Below are positions 27,857 to 37,223 of a stretch of DNA of 64,000 nucleotides, piece by piece. Every line of letters begins with the position of its first letter. The first letter of the stretch is position 1. The stretch lies in contig NZ_BAEI01000010.1 in assembly GCF_000241325.1 (NCBI RefSeq), positions 21,547 through 85,546 on the forward strand, in the 5' to 3' direction. Both the position numbers and the translations under genes were made by a program. The notes beneath the pieces were generated by a model. It ran no database searches. It was not told the origin of the DNA and was given only the letters and a program-made list of their open reading frames with translations. Source of the stretch: Gordonia polyisoprenivorans NBRC 16320 = JCM 10675. GTDB lineage: Bacteria > Actinomycetota > Actinomycetes > Mycobacteriales > Mycobacteriaceae.

Positions 27857-29131
27857 TCAGGCTGCGGTGTTGTCGAGTCGCATGGTCCGTCGGTGATAGG
27901 ACGGTATCGGTCGTCGTTTCGGATCGATGCTGGCGGGCGGGATCAGCCAGGGGTGTCGGTCGAATCCCATGACGATGTCCCAGCCGTGGTGGTGGACATC
28001 GTCATGGCAACTGGTGCACAGGAGGCAGCCGTTGTCGAGGTCGGTGGGACCACCATCGGCCCAGTGGTGCGCGTGGTGTGCTTGGCAGCGTCCGGCGTGG
28101 GCACCGCATTTGATGCACCCACGATCCCGGACCAGCAACGCTTTGCGTTGCCCGGGTGTGAAGAAGCGTTTCGCCTCCCCAACACTGAGCGGCACACCGT
28201 TCGGATCGAGCATGATTTTCGTGATGGTGGTGTCACACGACAACAGTTTGGCGGTGGCTTCGGTGATCGCACCCATATTCTGCAGGTCCCCGCCGAGTGC
28301 CGGGTTGTCCGCTGACCAGGTCCACAACAGGCCGTTGGTCGGTTTCGCCGAGAACGTGGTGTCCGCCAAACCTTGTGCCGCCAACTCCACGATCGTCTCG
28401 AATGCGGCCGCGCAGATCTGTTCGGGTGTCCGCGGATCCGGCGACCCGTCGGGTTGAGGCTTGGGCGCCGACAAGGTTTCCATCAGAGTTCTGGTTTTCT
28501 CCCCGGCGATGATGTCGAGGTTCGCTGAGATTTCCAGCCGGCCGTCGTCGGTGATGCGGTCGGTGTAGGAGTTGATCGTCTTGTCTTCGGCGGCAGGTAA
28601 CCCGCCAGGCGTCTCCGCGGCGAGCTCGTTACCCAGCTGTCGCGCGTAGAGGTTGATCTCGGCGGGGGTGAAACCGGCGAAGTAGTGCGACAGCAGTTTC
28701 CGCAGGTATTCGCACCGTTGGACGGTGTCGAGGGGTTCGGGGCATCGGGTGTCGATGTGGCCCAGCCCGCGGACGATGGCGTCGGTGTGTTCGGACGAGA
28801 TGGACCCGTCCGCTGCATGCGCCAACAACAGATCGATGTCGCCGGTGGCAGCAATCCGCACGTACCGACCTGCGACGGCAGGTGCGAAACCCATGCTGAT
28901 CAACAACTCCCGCAGTCGGGTGGTCTTGTGGTCGGCCACTCCCAGGCGATCCATCTCACCGGTGAGGGTGGTGGCGTGATGATCGATCAGGTTCCGCAAC
29001 AACAGGACTTGTTTCATCGCACCGAAGGCCTGCGGTCCGGTCATCTCCGGATTCCATTGCAGGTCGCTGAGTTGGGTGACAATCCCGGCGAAAACTGCCT
29101 CGGCATCAAGAGCTTCGGTGGTGTCGATCAT
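27857..29131 (-). CDS. DUF222 / HNH endonuclease-signature protein (13E12 family)
   Basis: A 424-residue member of the multicopy 13E12 family of actinobacteria. The helical DUF222 region spans roughly 1-320. A C-terminal HNH motif follows: CIKCGAHAGRCQAHHAHHW, GPTDLDNGCLLC and CHDDVHH, with two Cys pairs for a structural zinc and the HH metal-binding His. The biological role is unresolved; these genes are numerous, variable and often near repeats. ATG 29131 has a GGGGAGG ribosome site. A second, longer member lies at 53451-55115. The upstream region holds imperfect repeats related to those beside that second copy. Confidence 0.85.
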   Translation of the reverse strand: MIDTTEALDAEAVFAGIVTQLSDLQWNPEMTGPQAFGAMKQVLLLRNLIDHHATTLTGEMDRLGVADHKTTRLRELLISMGFAPAVAGRYVRIAATGDIDLLLAHAADGSISSEHTDAIVRGLGHIDTRCPEPLDTVQRCEYLRKLLSHYFAGFTPAEINLYARQLGNELAAETPGGLPAAEDKTINSYTDRITDDGRLEISANLDIIAGEKTRTLMETLSAPKPQPDGSPDPRTPEQICAAAFETIVELAAQGLADTTFSAKPTNGLLWTWSADNPALGGDLQNMGAITEATAKLLSCDTTITKIMLDPNGVPLSVGEAKRFFTPGQRKALLVRDRGCIKCGAHAGRCQAHHAHHWADGGPTDLDNGCLLCTSCHDDVHHHGWDIVMGFDRHPWLIPPASIDPKRRPIPSYHRRTMRLDNTAA

Positions 29132-29339
29132 GGGCCCCTCCCCAGTGGCTGATCGGTGTGATGACTCCATCCTACTCGAACATAGGGATCAAGGCAAGGG
29201 TGTTCGATGGTTGTGGGGAGGCAAAGGTGCTTGTGGACAACGGGTTTCGGTGGTGGGCTGGCGGCAGTTTTCTGTCGGTGGGGTGTGGTAGGCGGGCGGC
29301 TTTCGCTGTGAGCCGGATCGATGTGGTTGGGAGGCTTGT

Positions 29340-29500
29340 TGTCTCGCCGGGTCTCGAGGCTCGCCGCACGCGGCTCGCACCTCGACCATCGGGGGGAAGG
29401 CCAGGCGGCTGGGGCGGTGTACACCCTCGACCATCGGGGGGGAAGGCCAGGCGGCTGGCGGCTGGGGCGGTGTACACCCTCGACCATCGGAGGGAAGGGG
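29340..29500. repeat. Palindromic and direct repeats upstream of the HNH gene
   Basis: GGTCTCGAGGCTCG (29350-29363) and CACCTCGACCA (29388-29398) are inverted ends of a dispersed element also seen near 53249-53402. They are followed by direct copies of a unit starting CCTCGACCATCGG and running through AAGGCCAGGCGGCTGG and CGGTGTACAC, with three starts between about 29389 and 29490. The whole gap from 29132 to 29525 holds no gene. Confidence 0.6.
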
Positions 29501-29525
29501 GCGGGGTGCGCGTCGCAGGAGGTCG

Positions 29526-30683
29526 CTACAGCCCCAGATCCTTGGCGATGATCGTCTTCATCACCTCGTTGGTCCCGCCGTAGATCCGCGATACGCGGGT
29601 GTCGGCGTAGAGGCGGGCGATGGGGAACTCGGTGATGTAGCCGTAGCCGCCGTGTAGCTGCAGGCATTTGTCGATGACCCGGCCCGCGGTGTCGGTGGCG
29701 AACAGTTTGGCGCGGGCGGCGTCGGGAACCGACAGCTCACCCGAGTTGTGCAGCGTCAGAGCGTGATCGACGAACTGCTGGATCGCCTCGACCTCTGCAG
29801 AGCATTCGGCGAGCACGAACTTGGTGTTCTGGAAGGAGGCGACCGGCCGCCCGAAGACGTCACGCTCGCGGGTGTAGGCAAGTGCATGCTGCAGGGCAGC
29901 GGCGGCGGTGGCCGCCGAGCCGATCGCGATGGTGAGCCGCTCCTGCGCCAGATTGTGTGTGAGGTACCGGAATCCGGCGCCCTCGTCGCCCAGGCGGTCG
30001 GTCACCGGCACGCGCACCGAGCTGAACGACAGTTCGGCGGTGTCGGAGGCCTTGAGCCCGATCTTCTCCAGCTTGCGGCCCACGGCGAAGCCCTCGGAGG
30101 AGGTGTCGACCACCAGGATCGACAGGCCGCCGCGCCGGTTGTCGGGGTCGAAGGCCGACGTGCGGCAGACCACCAGGATGCGATCGGCCAGGGCGCCGCC
30201 GGTGATGAAAGTCTTGGCACCGTCGAGGATGTAGTGGTCGCCGTCCTCGCTGAGTCTGGCGGTGGTGGAGATGTTGGCCAGATCCGACCCGGTGCCGGGC
30301 TCGGTCATAGCGATCGCGAACATCAGCTCGCCGGAACAGAATCCGGGTAGCCAACGCTGCTTCTGCTCGTCGGTCGCGTACTCCATCAGGTAGGGCAGGA
30401 TGAGGTTGGCATGCACCGAATAGCTACCGAAGGTCACCCCGGCCAGCGCGCATTCCTCGGCGATGACCATCGAGTAGGTGAAGTCGTGCTCGCCGCCACC
30501 GCCGTATTCCTCGGGCGCCTCGATGCCGAGCACTCCGAGCTCACCGAGCTTGTTGTAGAACTCGCGCGGCGGATGCCCCTGCTTCTCCCAGTCGTGGTGG
30601 ACGGGTACAACCTCCTTGGCGATGAAGTCGCGAATGGTCTTGCGGAAGGCTTGGTGATCGTCGTTGAACACGGTGCGCTGCAT
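29526..30683 (-). CDS. Acyl-CoA dehydrogenase
   Basis: FAD enzyme of 385 residues that forms the alpha-beta double bond in acyl-CoA thioesters. It has the N-terminal helical domain (FNDDHQAFRKTIRDFIAKEVVP), the first signature MFAIAMTEPGTGSDLANI near residue 130, the beta-domain, and the C-terminal LQLHGGYGYITEFPIARLYADTRVSRIYGGTNEVMK. The catalytic base is probably the Glu in YGGTNE. The ATG at 30683 follows GAGAGG. It follows a second dehydrogenase gene at 14 nt, so the two form an operon. Read-through of the frame upstream to 32198 is an artefact in which the frame stays open across the other gene. Confidence 0.92.
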   Translation of the reverse strand: MQRTVFNDDHQAFRKTIRDFIAKEVVPVHHDWEKQGHPPREFYNKLGELGVLGIEAPEEYGGGGEHDFTYSMVIAEECALAGVTFGSYSVHANLILPYLMEYATDEQKQRWLPGFCSGELMFAIAMTEPGTGSDLANISTTARLSEDGDHYILDGAKTFITGGALADRILVVCRTSAFDPDNRRGGLSILVVDTSSEGFAVGRKLEKIGLKASDTAELSFSSVRVPVTDRLGDEGAGFRYLTHNLAQERLTIAIGSAATAAAALQHALAYTRERDVFGRPVASFQNTKFVLAECSAEVEAIQQFVDHALTLHNSGELSVPDAARAKLFATDTAGRVIDKCLQLHGGYGYITEFPIARLYADTRVSRIYGGTNEVMKTIIAKDLGL

Positions 30684-30697
30684 GGGTTCTGGCCTCT

Positions 30698-31906
30698 CTA
30701 GTTGGTTCGGTACTCGCGGAGCAGACCCTTGGAGATGATCTGTTTCTGGATTTCGCTGGTGCCCTCGCCGATCAGCAGGAAGGGAGCCTCCCGCATCAGC
30801 CGTTCGATCTCGAATTCCTTGGAATAGCCGTAGCCGCCGTGGATACGAAAACTGGCCTGGGTGACCTCTGCGCAGTACTCGCTGCACAAGTATTTGGCCA
30901 TCCCGGCCGCGACGTCGTTGCGTTCGCCGGAGTCCTTGAGCCGGGCTGCGTTCACCATCATCAGGTGCGCCGCTTCGGTTTTGGTGGCCATCTCGGCCAG
31001 CGAGAAGGCGATCGCCTGATGCTCGGCGATCGGCTTGGCGAAGGTGCGTCGCTGTTGGGCGTAGGTGACGGCGAGTTCGAAGGCGCGCTGGGCGATCCCG
31101 CAGGCGCGCGCCGATACGTTGACCCGGCCGACCTCGACGCCGTCCATCATCTGTGCGAATCCGCGGCCCGGTGTGCCGCCGAGGATGTGCTCGGCATCGG
31201 TGCGATAGCCGTCGAAGATCAACTCGGTGGTGTCGATCCCCTTGTAGCCCATCTTGTCGATCTTGCCGGGAATCGTCAGTCCGGCAACCACTTCGCCGAA
31301 GCCGGCCGGCTTCTCGATGAGGAAGGTGGTCAGGTTGTGGTGCGGCTTCTCGGCTCCCTCGTCGGTGCGCACGAGCGCCGCGACCAGGGTCGACGAGGCG
31401 CCGTTGGTGAGCCACATCTTGGCGCCGTTGATCGTGTAGGTTCCGTCGTCGGAGCGTTTGGCCGACGTCGTGATGGCCGCGACGTCGGAGCCGAGGTCGG
31501 GTTCGCTCATCGAGAAGGCGCCACGCACCTCGCCGGTCGCCATCCGCGGCAGCAGCCGCTGCTTCTGTTCCTCGGTTCCGTGCTGTCGCAGCATGTAGGC
31601 GACGATGAAGTGGGTGTTGATCACGCCCGACACACTCATCCAGCCGCGCGCGAGTTCCTCGACGCACAGTGCATAGGTCAGCAACGATTCGCCGAGCCCG
31701 CCGTACTCCTCCGGGATCATCAGCCCGAACAGTCCCATCTCCCGCATGCCGGCGACGATCTCCTCGGGGTAGGCGTCGGCATGCTCGAGTTCTTGCGCGT
31801 TGGGGATGATCTGGGTGTCGACGAAGCGCCGCACGTTGGCGACGATGTCGGTCTGGATATCGGTGAGACCGAGGGTCTGGGCAAGGCGGGCCATGGTCTT
31901 CAGCAT
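30698..31906 (-). CDS. Acyl-CoA dehydrogenase
   Basis: Second acyl-CoA dehydrogenase, 402 residues. Signatures are AFSMSEPDLGSDVAAI, IDKMGYKGIDTTEL, the FAD/tetramer region RTFAKPIAEHQAIAFSLAEMATKTEAAH, and the C-terminal FRIHGGYGYSKEFEIERLMREAPFLLIGEGTSEIQ. The final region has Glu in GEGTSE at the usual catalytic position. Start is ATG 31906; ATG 31894 (MARLAQ) is an alternative. It lies directly upstream of the other dehydrogenase and divergent from the broken MFS gene, suggesting the two act on a substrate taken up by that transporter. Confidence 0.92.
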   Translation of the reverse strand: MLKTMARLAQTLGLTDIQTDIVANVRRFVDTQIIPNAQELEHADAYPEEIVAGMREMGLFGLMIPEEYGGLGESLLTYALCVEELARGWMSVSGVINTHFIVAYMLRQHGTEEQKQRLLPRMATGEVRGAFSMSEPDLGSDVAAITTSAKRSDDGTYTINGAKMWLTNGASSTLVAALVRTDEGAEKPHHNLTTFLIEKPAGFGEVVAGLTIPGKIDKMGYKGIDTTELIFDGYRTDAEHILGGTPGRGFAQMMDGVEVGRVNVSARACGIAQRAFELAVTYAQQRRTFAKPIAEHQAIAFSLAEMATKTEAAHLMMVNAARLKDSGERNDVAAGMAKYLCSEYCAEVTQASFRIHGGYGYSKEFEIERLMREAPFLLIGEGTSEIQKQIISKGLLREYRTN

Positions 31907-32146
31907 GCCCGTGACGGGACCGCCCGGTAATGCGGTCTTCGGCTAAGGCTCCGATAGGACGAGACAATGCCACGCCTGCAAGAAGCGACTGCGGGCCGCT
32001 GACCAGCACGTATAGGCAACACTTTGGGCACCGATCGCCGATCCGGGCATTGTCGGCATTTCCGGCGAACGGTTTGCTGGGGTCTGGATGTGATCTGGCG
32101 CACCCCCGGCGCCACCCCCAACCCCCGACCCGAACAGGATCCCGCC

Positions 32147-33511
32147 ATGGCTCACCTGGCCCCCGAACCGGCCGCCGATTCGTCGGTGACGCCGGCACCG
32201 ATGCCCTCGACTGCCGCCCGCCCTCGCGACTCCCGCCGCACCGCGTGGGGACTGACCGGCCTGCTCGTCGCCCTCTACGTGATCAACTACGCCGACAAGG
32301 CCGTCCTGGGCATCATCGCCCAACCGCTGACCGAGGAGCTCGGATTGCGTTCGGCGCAAATCGGTTTGGTCGGCAGTCTGTTCTTCCTGACCTTCACCGT
32401 CGGTGGCTTCTTCGCCGGCGTGCTCAACCGGTGGATGACTCTGCGCTGGGCACTGGTGGTGTTGGCGTTGTGCTGGGCCGTCGCGATGCTGCCACTGGTC
32501 GCCGTGGCCGCCTTCGCCGTGCTGGTGGTGAGCAGGTTGTTCCTCGGGCTGGCCGAGGGGCCCAGTTCGGCATTGCTGCACACCGCGGCCTACTCGTGGC
32601 ATCCGCCGGCCAAGCGAGGGCTGCCGTCGGCGCTGCTCGCCGGCGCGGCGTCGATCGCGAAGATCGCCATCGCACCTGCGCTCGCGGTGGTCACCGTCAG
32701 CCTCGGCTGGCGAGCGGCACTGGTCTGCCTCGCCGCGGCGGGCCTGCTCTGGTGTGTCATCTGGCTGGCCGTGTGGCGGGAGGGGCCGTACACGACAACC
32801 GGTGCCGCGCGCGAAGCAAGTGCAGAGGCGCCGAGTGCCGACGAACCGTCCGTGCCGTGGCGACGCATCCTGACCTCGCGGAGTTTCGTCTTCGGCGCCC
32901 TGCTGGTGATGAGCGTGTATGCGCTGGTCACGGTAGTCCTGACCTGGTTGCCGTCGTACTTCGAGGTCGGGCTCGGCTACAGCCGCGTGCAGGCCGGGTC
33001 GATGTTCGCGCTGCCGTCGATCGTCGGGCTGGTGCTGATGCTGGTGTCCTCGATCGTCGGTGACCGGATGATCTCCGCGGGTTCGTCGGCACGCAGTGTG
33101 CGCGTCGTGGTGCCCTCGGTCGGCGTGCTGATCTGTGGCGCCATGCTCGTCGCCCTGCCGTCGATCGGCACGCCGATCATCGCGGTCCTGGTGGTGTCCG
33201 TTGGCTACGGATTCGCCGCGACCGTGTTCCCGCTGCTCAACGCCGCGATCTCGGAGATCTGCCCACCGCGGCAGATGGCGGGCACCCTGTGCGCATTCCT
33301 GGCCGTCATGGCCGTCGGTGGTTTGATCGCGCCATAAGCGACCGGGCTCATCGTCGACGCCGCGTCGTCGCCGGCCGCCGGGTACGCCACCGCTTTTCAG
33401 ATCCTCGGTGTGGTCTCGGCCGTGGCCGCCGTCCTCGCGTTGATCTTCGTCGACCCCGGTCGCGACAAGGCTGCGATCCGCGGTGATGCCGGTGTGCCGA
33501 GCGCGACATAG
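32147..33511 (+). pseudogene. MFS transporter interrupted by one in-frame stop codon
   Basis: ATG 32147 opens a major facilitator transporter with about 12 helices (first helix GLTGLLVALYVINYADKAVLGIIA; loop motif after helix 2, GGFFAGVLNRWM). The pattern resembles the ACS/aromatic-acid group of importers. At 33335-33337 a TAA interrupts the frame after AVGGLIAP. The same frame then continues for 57 more codons with proper transporter sequence (ATGLIVDAASSPAAGYATAFQ... helix, then DPGRDKAAIR) to a TAG at 33509-33511. The expected residue is Tyr (TAC/TAT), so this is a single-base nonsense change or a sequencing error. Truncation removes the last helix. Confidence 0.85.
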
Positions 33512-33623
33512 GTCGCGGCTATGACCCCATGAGCGTGAATCACCTTGTGATCGAGCGCCCGTCATGGTCGATTCGTAGGTAGGGGTCGATTCGTTGGTAG
33601 TGGTTTCGAGAAAGGAACTCCTC

Positions 33624-34760
33624 ATGACAGATGCGGTGATCGTCGATGCGGTCCGTACCCCGATCGGACGCCGGGGCGGGGCGTTGTCGGGTATCCATCC
33701 GGCCGACTTGTCCGCCCACGTCCTCGAGGCACTCGTGGAGCGCACCGGCGTCGATCCCGCCGACGTCGACGACGTCATGTGGGGGTGCGTCAGCCAGCAC
33801 GCCGAACAGGCGGGCAACATCGCGCGCACCGCGATCCTGGCCGCCGGTTGGCCGGAAAGTGTTCCGGGGACCACGATCACACGGGCCTGCGGATCGAGCC
33901 AGCAGTCGCTGGCGATGGCCGCCGCCGCGGTCATCAGCGGTCAGCTCGACATCGTCGTCGCCGGTGGGGTCGAGTCGATGAGCCGCGTGCCGATGGGCAG
34001 CGCGGCCCCGAACGGAGAGCATCAGCCCCCGACCGTGCTCGACCGCTACGGCGTCGACCGGTTCAGTCAGGGCGTCGGCGCCGAGATGGTGGCCCGGCGT
34101 TGGGATCTGAGTCGCACCCGACTCGACGAGTACTCGTTGCGCTCCCATGAACTCGCAGCTGCAGCCAGCGATGCCGGGGCGTTCGACGGTCAACTCGCCC
34201 CGGTGCCCGGCGTCCTCGAGGGTGACGAGGGCATCCGGCGCGGCGGATCGCTGGAGTCACTGGCCAAACTCAAGACAGTGTTCGACGAGAACGGGGTCAT
34301 CCACGCGGGCAACGCCTCTCAGATCTCCGACGGTGCGGGCGCGCTGCTGGTGTGCTCGTCGGAGACCGCCGCCGCACACGGCTGGACCCCGCTGGTACGC
34401 ATCCACACCACCGTGGTGGCCGGCGACGATCCGGTCGTGATGCTCACCGGGCCCATCCCGGCCACCGCCAAAGCCCTTGCCCGGTCCGGGCTCTCGATCG
34501 ACGAGATCGGGGCGTTCGAGGTGAACGAGGCGTTTGCGCCGGTCCCGCTGGCGTGGCAGATCGAGACGGGTGCGGCGGAGAAGGCGCTCAATCCGCTCGG
34601 CGGCGCCATCGCGGTCGGGCACCCGCTCGGCGGCTCCGGCGCCATCCTCGCCACCCGGCTGGCGCATCACATGCGCGACAACACCATCCGTTACGGACTA
34701 CAGACGATGTGCGAGGCGGGTGGCATGGCCAACGCCACCATCTTCGAACTCATCGGCTGA
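33624..34760 (+). CDS. Thiolase (acetyl-CoA acyltransferase)
   Basis: A 378-residue thiolase that cleaves 3-ketoacyl-CoA or condenses acyl-CoA units. The acylated Cys89 lies in TRACGSSQQS, the catalytic His in GGAIAVGHPLGGSGA, and the second Cys in MCEAGGMANA. The NEAF motif (EVNEAFAPVPLAW) is present. ATG 33624 follows AAGGA. It begins a rightward operon with an SDR, an acyl-CoA ligase and a second thiolase, spaced by 19 nt or overlapping. It probably completes a beta-oxidation-like pathway with the two acyl-CoA dehydrogenases upstream. Confidence 0.92.
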   Translation: MTDAVIVDAVRTPIGRRGGALSGIHPADLSAHVLEALVERTGVDPADVDDVMWGCVSQHAEQAGNIARTAILAAGWPESVPGTTITRACGSSQQSLAMAAAAVISGQLDIVVAGGVESMSRVPMGSAAPNGEHQPPTVLDRYGVDRFSQGVGAEMVARRWDLSRTRLDEYSLRSHELAAAASDAGAFDGQLAPVPGVLEGDEGIRRGGSLESLAKLKTVFDENGVIHAGNASQISDGAGALLVCSSETAAAHGWTPLVRIHTTVVAGDDPVVMLTGPIPATAKALARSGLSIDEIGAFEVNEAFAPVPLAWQIETGAAEKALNPLGGAIAVGHPLGGSGAILATRLAHHMRDNTIRYGLQTMCEAGGMANATIFELIG

Positions 34761-34779
34761 CCACCTCAGGAGCAGATGT

Positions 34780-35544
34780 ATGGAACTCAAGGACCTCTCC
34801 ACCGCCATCACCGGCGGAGCCTCCGGCCTCGGCCTGGCCACCGCCCGGCGCATCGTCGATGCCGGGGGACAGGTGACCCTCATCGACCTGCCGACCTCCG
34901 ACGGCGTCGAGGTGGCCGAACAGCTCGGTGCCGCAGCGAGATTCGCGCCCGCCGACATCACCGATCGCGAGCAGTTCGCCGCCGCGCTCGACGTGGCCGA
35001 CGAACGCGGCGGTCTACGCGCTCTCGTGCACTGCGCCGGTGCGGGTCGCCGGATGCGCATCCTCGACGCGCAGGGCCGCGCCGGATCGGCCGACGACTTC
35101 GAGTTCGTCATCCGGCTCAACCTCATCGGCTCCTTCCACGCCCTCTCGCTGGGCGCCGAGCGGATGGCCCGACTGCCCGAGATCGACGGCGAGCGGGGCG
35201 TGATCGTGATGACCGCGTCGGTCGCCGCGTTCGAGGGGCAGATCGGCCAGATCAACTACAGCGCCTCCAAGGCGGGCATCGTCGGGATGACGCTGGTGGC
35301 CGCACGAGATCTGGCGAGCAAGCACATCCGCGTCAACACCATCGCCCCCGGCACCATGGACACCCCGTTGCTGGCGCGGTTGCGTGACGACGTCCGCGAG
35401 TCGCTGGCCGCGAGCATCCCGAACCCCTCGCGGCTCGGCAAGCCCGACGAATTCGGCCGGTTGGCGGTCTCGATCGTGGAGAATCCGTACCTCAACGGGG
35501 AGACCATCCGCCTCGACGGCGCCATTCGGATGGCCCCGCGATGA
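34780..35544 (+). CDS. Short-chain dehydrogenase (3-hydroxyacyl-CoA dehydrogenase-like)
   Basis: Classical SDR of 254 residues. The cofactor loop is TGGASGLG (11-18). The NAG-equivalent is HCAGAG. The catalytic triad is Ser147 (VIVMTAS), Tyr160 and Lys164 (NYSASK). Asp39-like acidic residues after strand 2 (LIDLPTS) point to NAD(H). Closest in pattern are type-2 3-hydroxyacyl-CoA dehydrogenases of the HSD17B10 kind (GQINYSASKAGIVGMTL, RVNTIAPGTMDTPLL, YLNGETIRLDGAIRM). It sits between a thiolase and an acyl-CoA ligase, with its stop overlapping the ligase start (ATGA). Confidence 0.9.
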   Translation: MELKDLSTAITGGASGLGLATARRIVDAGGQVTLIDLPTSDGVEVAEQLGAAARFAPADITDREQFAAALDVADERGGLRALVHCAGAGRRMRILDAQGRAGSADDFEFVIRLNLIGSFHALSLGAERMARLPEIDGERGVIVMTASVAAFEGQIGQINYSASKAGIVGMTLVAARDLASKHIRVNTIAPGTMDTPLLARLRDDVRESLAASIPNPSRLGKPDEFGRLAVSIVENPYLNGETIRLDGAIRMAPR

Positions 35545-37223
35545 CCGAATTACACTATCCGGCAATTACTCTCGCCACGCTGCCAGCAGGTATGGCCCGG
35601 CTGTATGCGAACCGCGCGGCCGTCATCGACGGCGAGCGGGTGCTCACCTTCGACGATCTCGACGTGCGCACGGCCGCGGTGGCCGCCGGGCTCGCCGCGA
35701 TCGGGGTGGTGCAACGCGACGTCGTTGCGCTGCACCTGACCAACAGTGCCGACTTCGTGCTGGCCTACTACGGGGCGTTGCGCGCCGGCGCGACGGTGAC
35801 ATTGATCAACCCGGCGCAGCCGGTCGCCGGGTTGCGCGCCCAACTCGTCGAGACCGACGCCGTCGCGGTCGTCACCGAGGAGCCGCAGTCGCAGACACTG
35901 GCGTCGGCGATCGAGGGACTCGATCTGCGGGCCGCGATCCTCGTCGGCGACGACATCGGGTCCGAGACCGACACCACCCCAGCGAGTTTGATCACCCTGG
36001 CCGAACTGACCGCCGACGCAGGCCCCGCACCACGGGTCGGGATCACCGGTGCGGATGTGGCCCACCTCGCCTTCACCGGTGGCACCACCGGCGTCTCCAA
36101 GGGCGTGCAGGTGTTGCACCGCAACGTCATCGCCAACGTCACCCAGATGATCGCCTGGCGCGCCGGACATGCGGTGACCGAGAACGACGACGGGTCATTT
36201 CGCCTCACCCCGCGCGACGGCGCCGGACGCGGCGTCGTACCCGGGCAGGCCGCCACCATCGTGGTGTCCCCGCTCTATCACGCGCACGCCCTGATCAACA
36301 TGTCCTTCCTCCTGATGTGCGGCGCCACCCATGTGCTGGCCGGCCGATTCGATCCGGCCCGGATGCTCGATCTCATCGAAGGTCACCGCGCCACCTACAT
36401 CACCGGCAGCCCGACGATGTGGCATGCGCTGGCCGCACATCCCGATGTGGCCACACGCGATCTCTCGTCGGTGCGGGTGGTGTCGTCGGGGGCCGCGCCG
36501 ATCGATCACGTCACGCTCGAGCGGCTCGCCGCGGCTTTCCCGTCGGGTGCGGTCGTGGAGGGCTACGGGCTGACCGAGGCGACGTGCCTGGTCTCGTCGG
36601 CGCCGCTGGCGGCCACCGGCAATGGCACCGGTGAATACCGTTTCGGCAGTGTCGGATTGCCGACATTCGACACCGAGGTGTCGATCCGTTCGCTCGACGA
36701 TCGCACCACCGAACTCGACGCCGGCGAACGCGGTGGGCTGTGGGTCCGCGGCCCCCAGGTGACCGCCGGGTACCTGCACCACCCCGAGATCACCGCAGAA
36801 CAGTACGTCGACGGATGGCTCGACACCGGCGACATCGCCTACGTCGACGACGACGGCTACCTCTACATCTGCGACCGTGCCAAGGACATGCTGATCTACA
36901 AGGGCTACAACGTGTATCCGCGTGAGCTCGAGGAGATTCTGGTGACCCACCCCGACATCGCCGGTGCCGCGGTGGTCGCCCGGGAGGCCGGGCCGGTCGG
37001 GCAGGAGCCGGTGGCCTTCGTCGTCGCCCGGCCGGGCCACCGGGTCGACGCCGACGCGGTGCAGGGCTTCGTCGCCGAACAGGTGTTGCCCTACAAGAAG
37101 ATCCGCGAGGTGATCGTCGTCGACGAGCTGCCCACCTCCGCCGCGGGCAAGATCCAGAAAGTTGCGTTGCGAGCCCAACTCGCCGCGGCCGAGCACAACG
37201 GAAAGGACCGACTTCATGCGTGA
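35541..37223 (+). CDS. Acyl-CoA synthetase (AMP-dependent)
   Basis: Adenylate-forming ligase of 560 residues that activates a carboxylic acid to its CoA thioester. Motifs in order: P-loop FTGGTTGVSKG (about 178-188), the aromatic-substrate loop SPLYHAHALIN, YGLTEATC, DTGDIAYVDDDGYLYICDRAKDM (hinge), GYNVYPRELEE, and the catalytic Lys in PTSAAGKIQKV. The substrate cannot be read from sequence; the neighbouring beta-oxidation genes suggest a fatty, branched or alicyclic acid. It is coupled to the SDR by a 4-nt overlap and overlaps the next thiolase by 8 nt. Confidence 0.93.
   Translation: MTELHYPAITLATLPAGMARLYANRAAVIDGERVLTFDDLDVRTAAVAAGLAAIGVVQRDVVALHLTNSADFVLAYYGALRAGATVTLINPAQPVAGLRAQLVETDAVAVVTEEPQSQTLASAIEGLDLRAAILVGDDIGSETDTTPASLITLAELTADAGPAPRVGITGADVAHLAFTGGTTGVSKGVQVLHRNVIANVTQMIAWRAGHAVTENDDGSFRLTPRDGAGRGVVPGQAATIVVSPLYHAHALINMSFLLMCGATHVLAGRFDPARMLDLIEGHRATYITGSPTMWHALAAHPDVATRDLSSVRVVSSGAAPIDHVTLERLAAAFPSGAVVEGYGLTEATCLVSSAPLAATGNGTGEYRFGSVGLPTFDTEVSIRSLDDRTTELDAGERGGLWVRGPQVTAGYLHHPEITAEQYVDGWLDTGDIAYVDDDGYLYICDRAKDMLIYKGYNVYPRELEEILVTHPDIAGAAVVAREAGPVGQEPVAFVVARPGHRVDADAVQGFVAEQVLPYKKIREVIVVDELPTSAAGKIQKVALRAQLAAAEHNGKDRLHA

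Noticed and set aside
30684..32198. Extension of the acyl-CoA dehydrogenase frame into an 890-residue fusion
   Set aside because: The upstream part is an alternative frame of the second dehydrogenase gene, Arg-rich with no domain. ATG 30683 with a ribosome site starts a normal-length enzyme.
31943..33934. 663-codon open frame on the minus strand
   Set aside because: It is antisense to the MFS gene and the thiolase start, His/Arg/Gln-rich, and has no recognisable domain. Long antisense frames are normal at this GC content.
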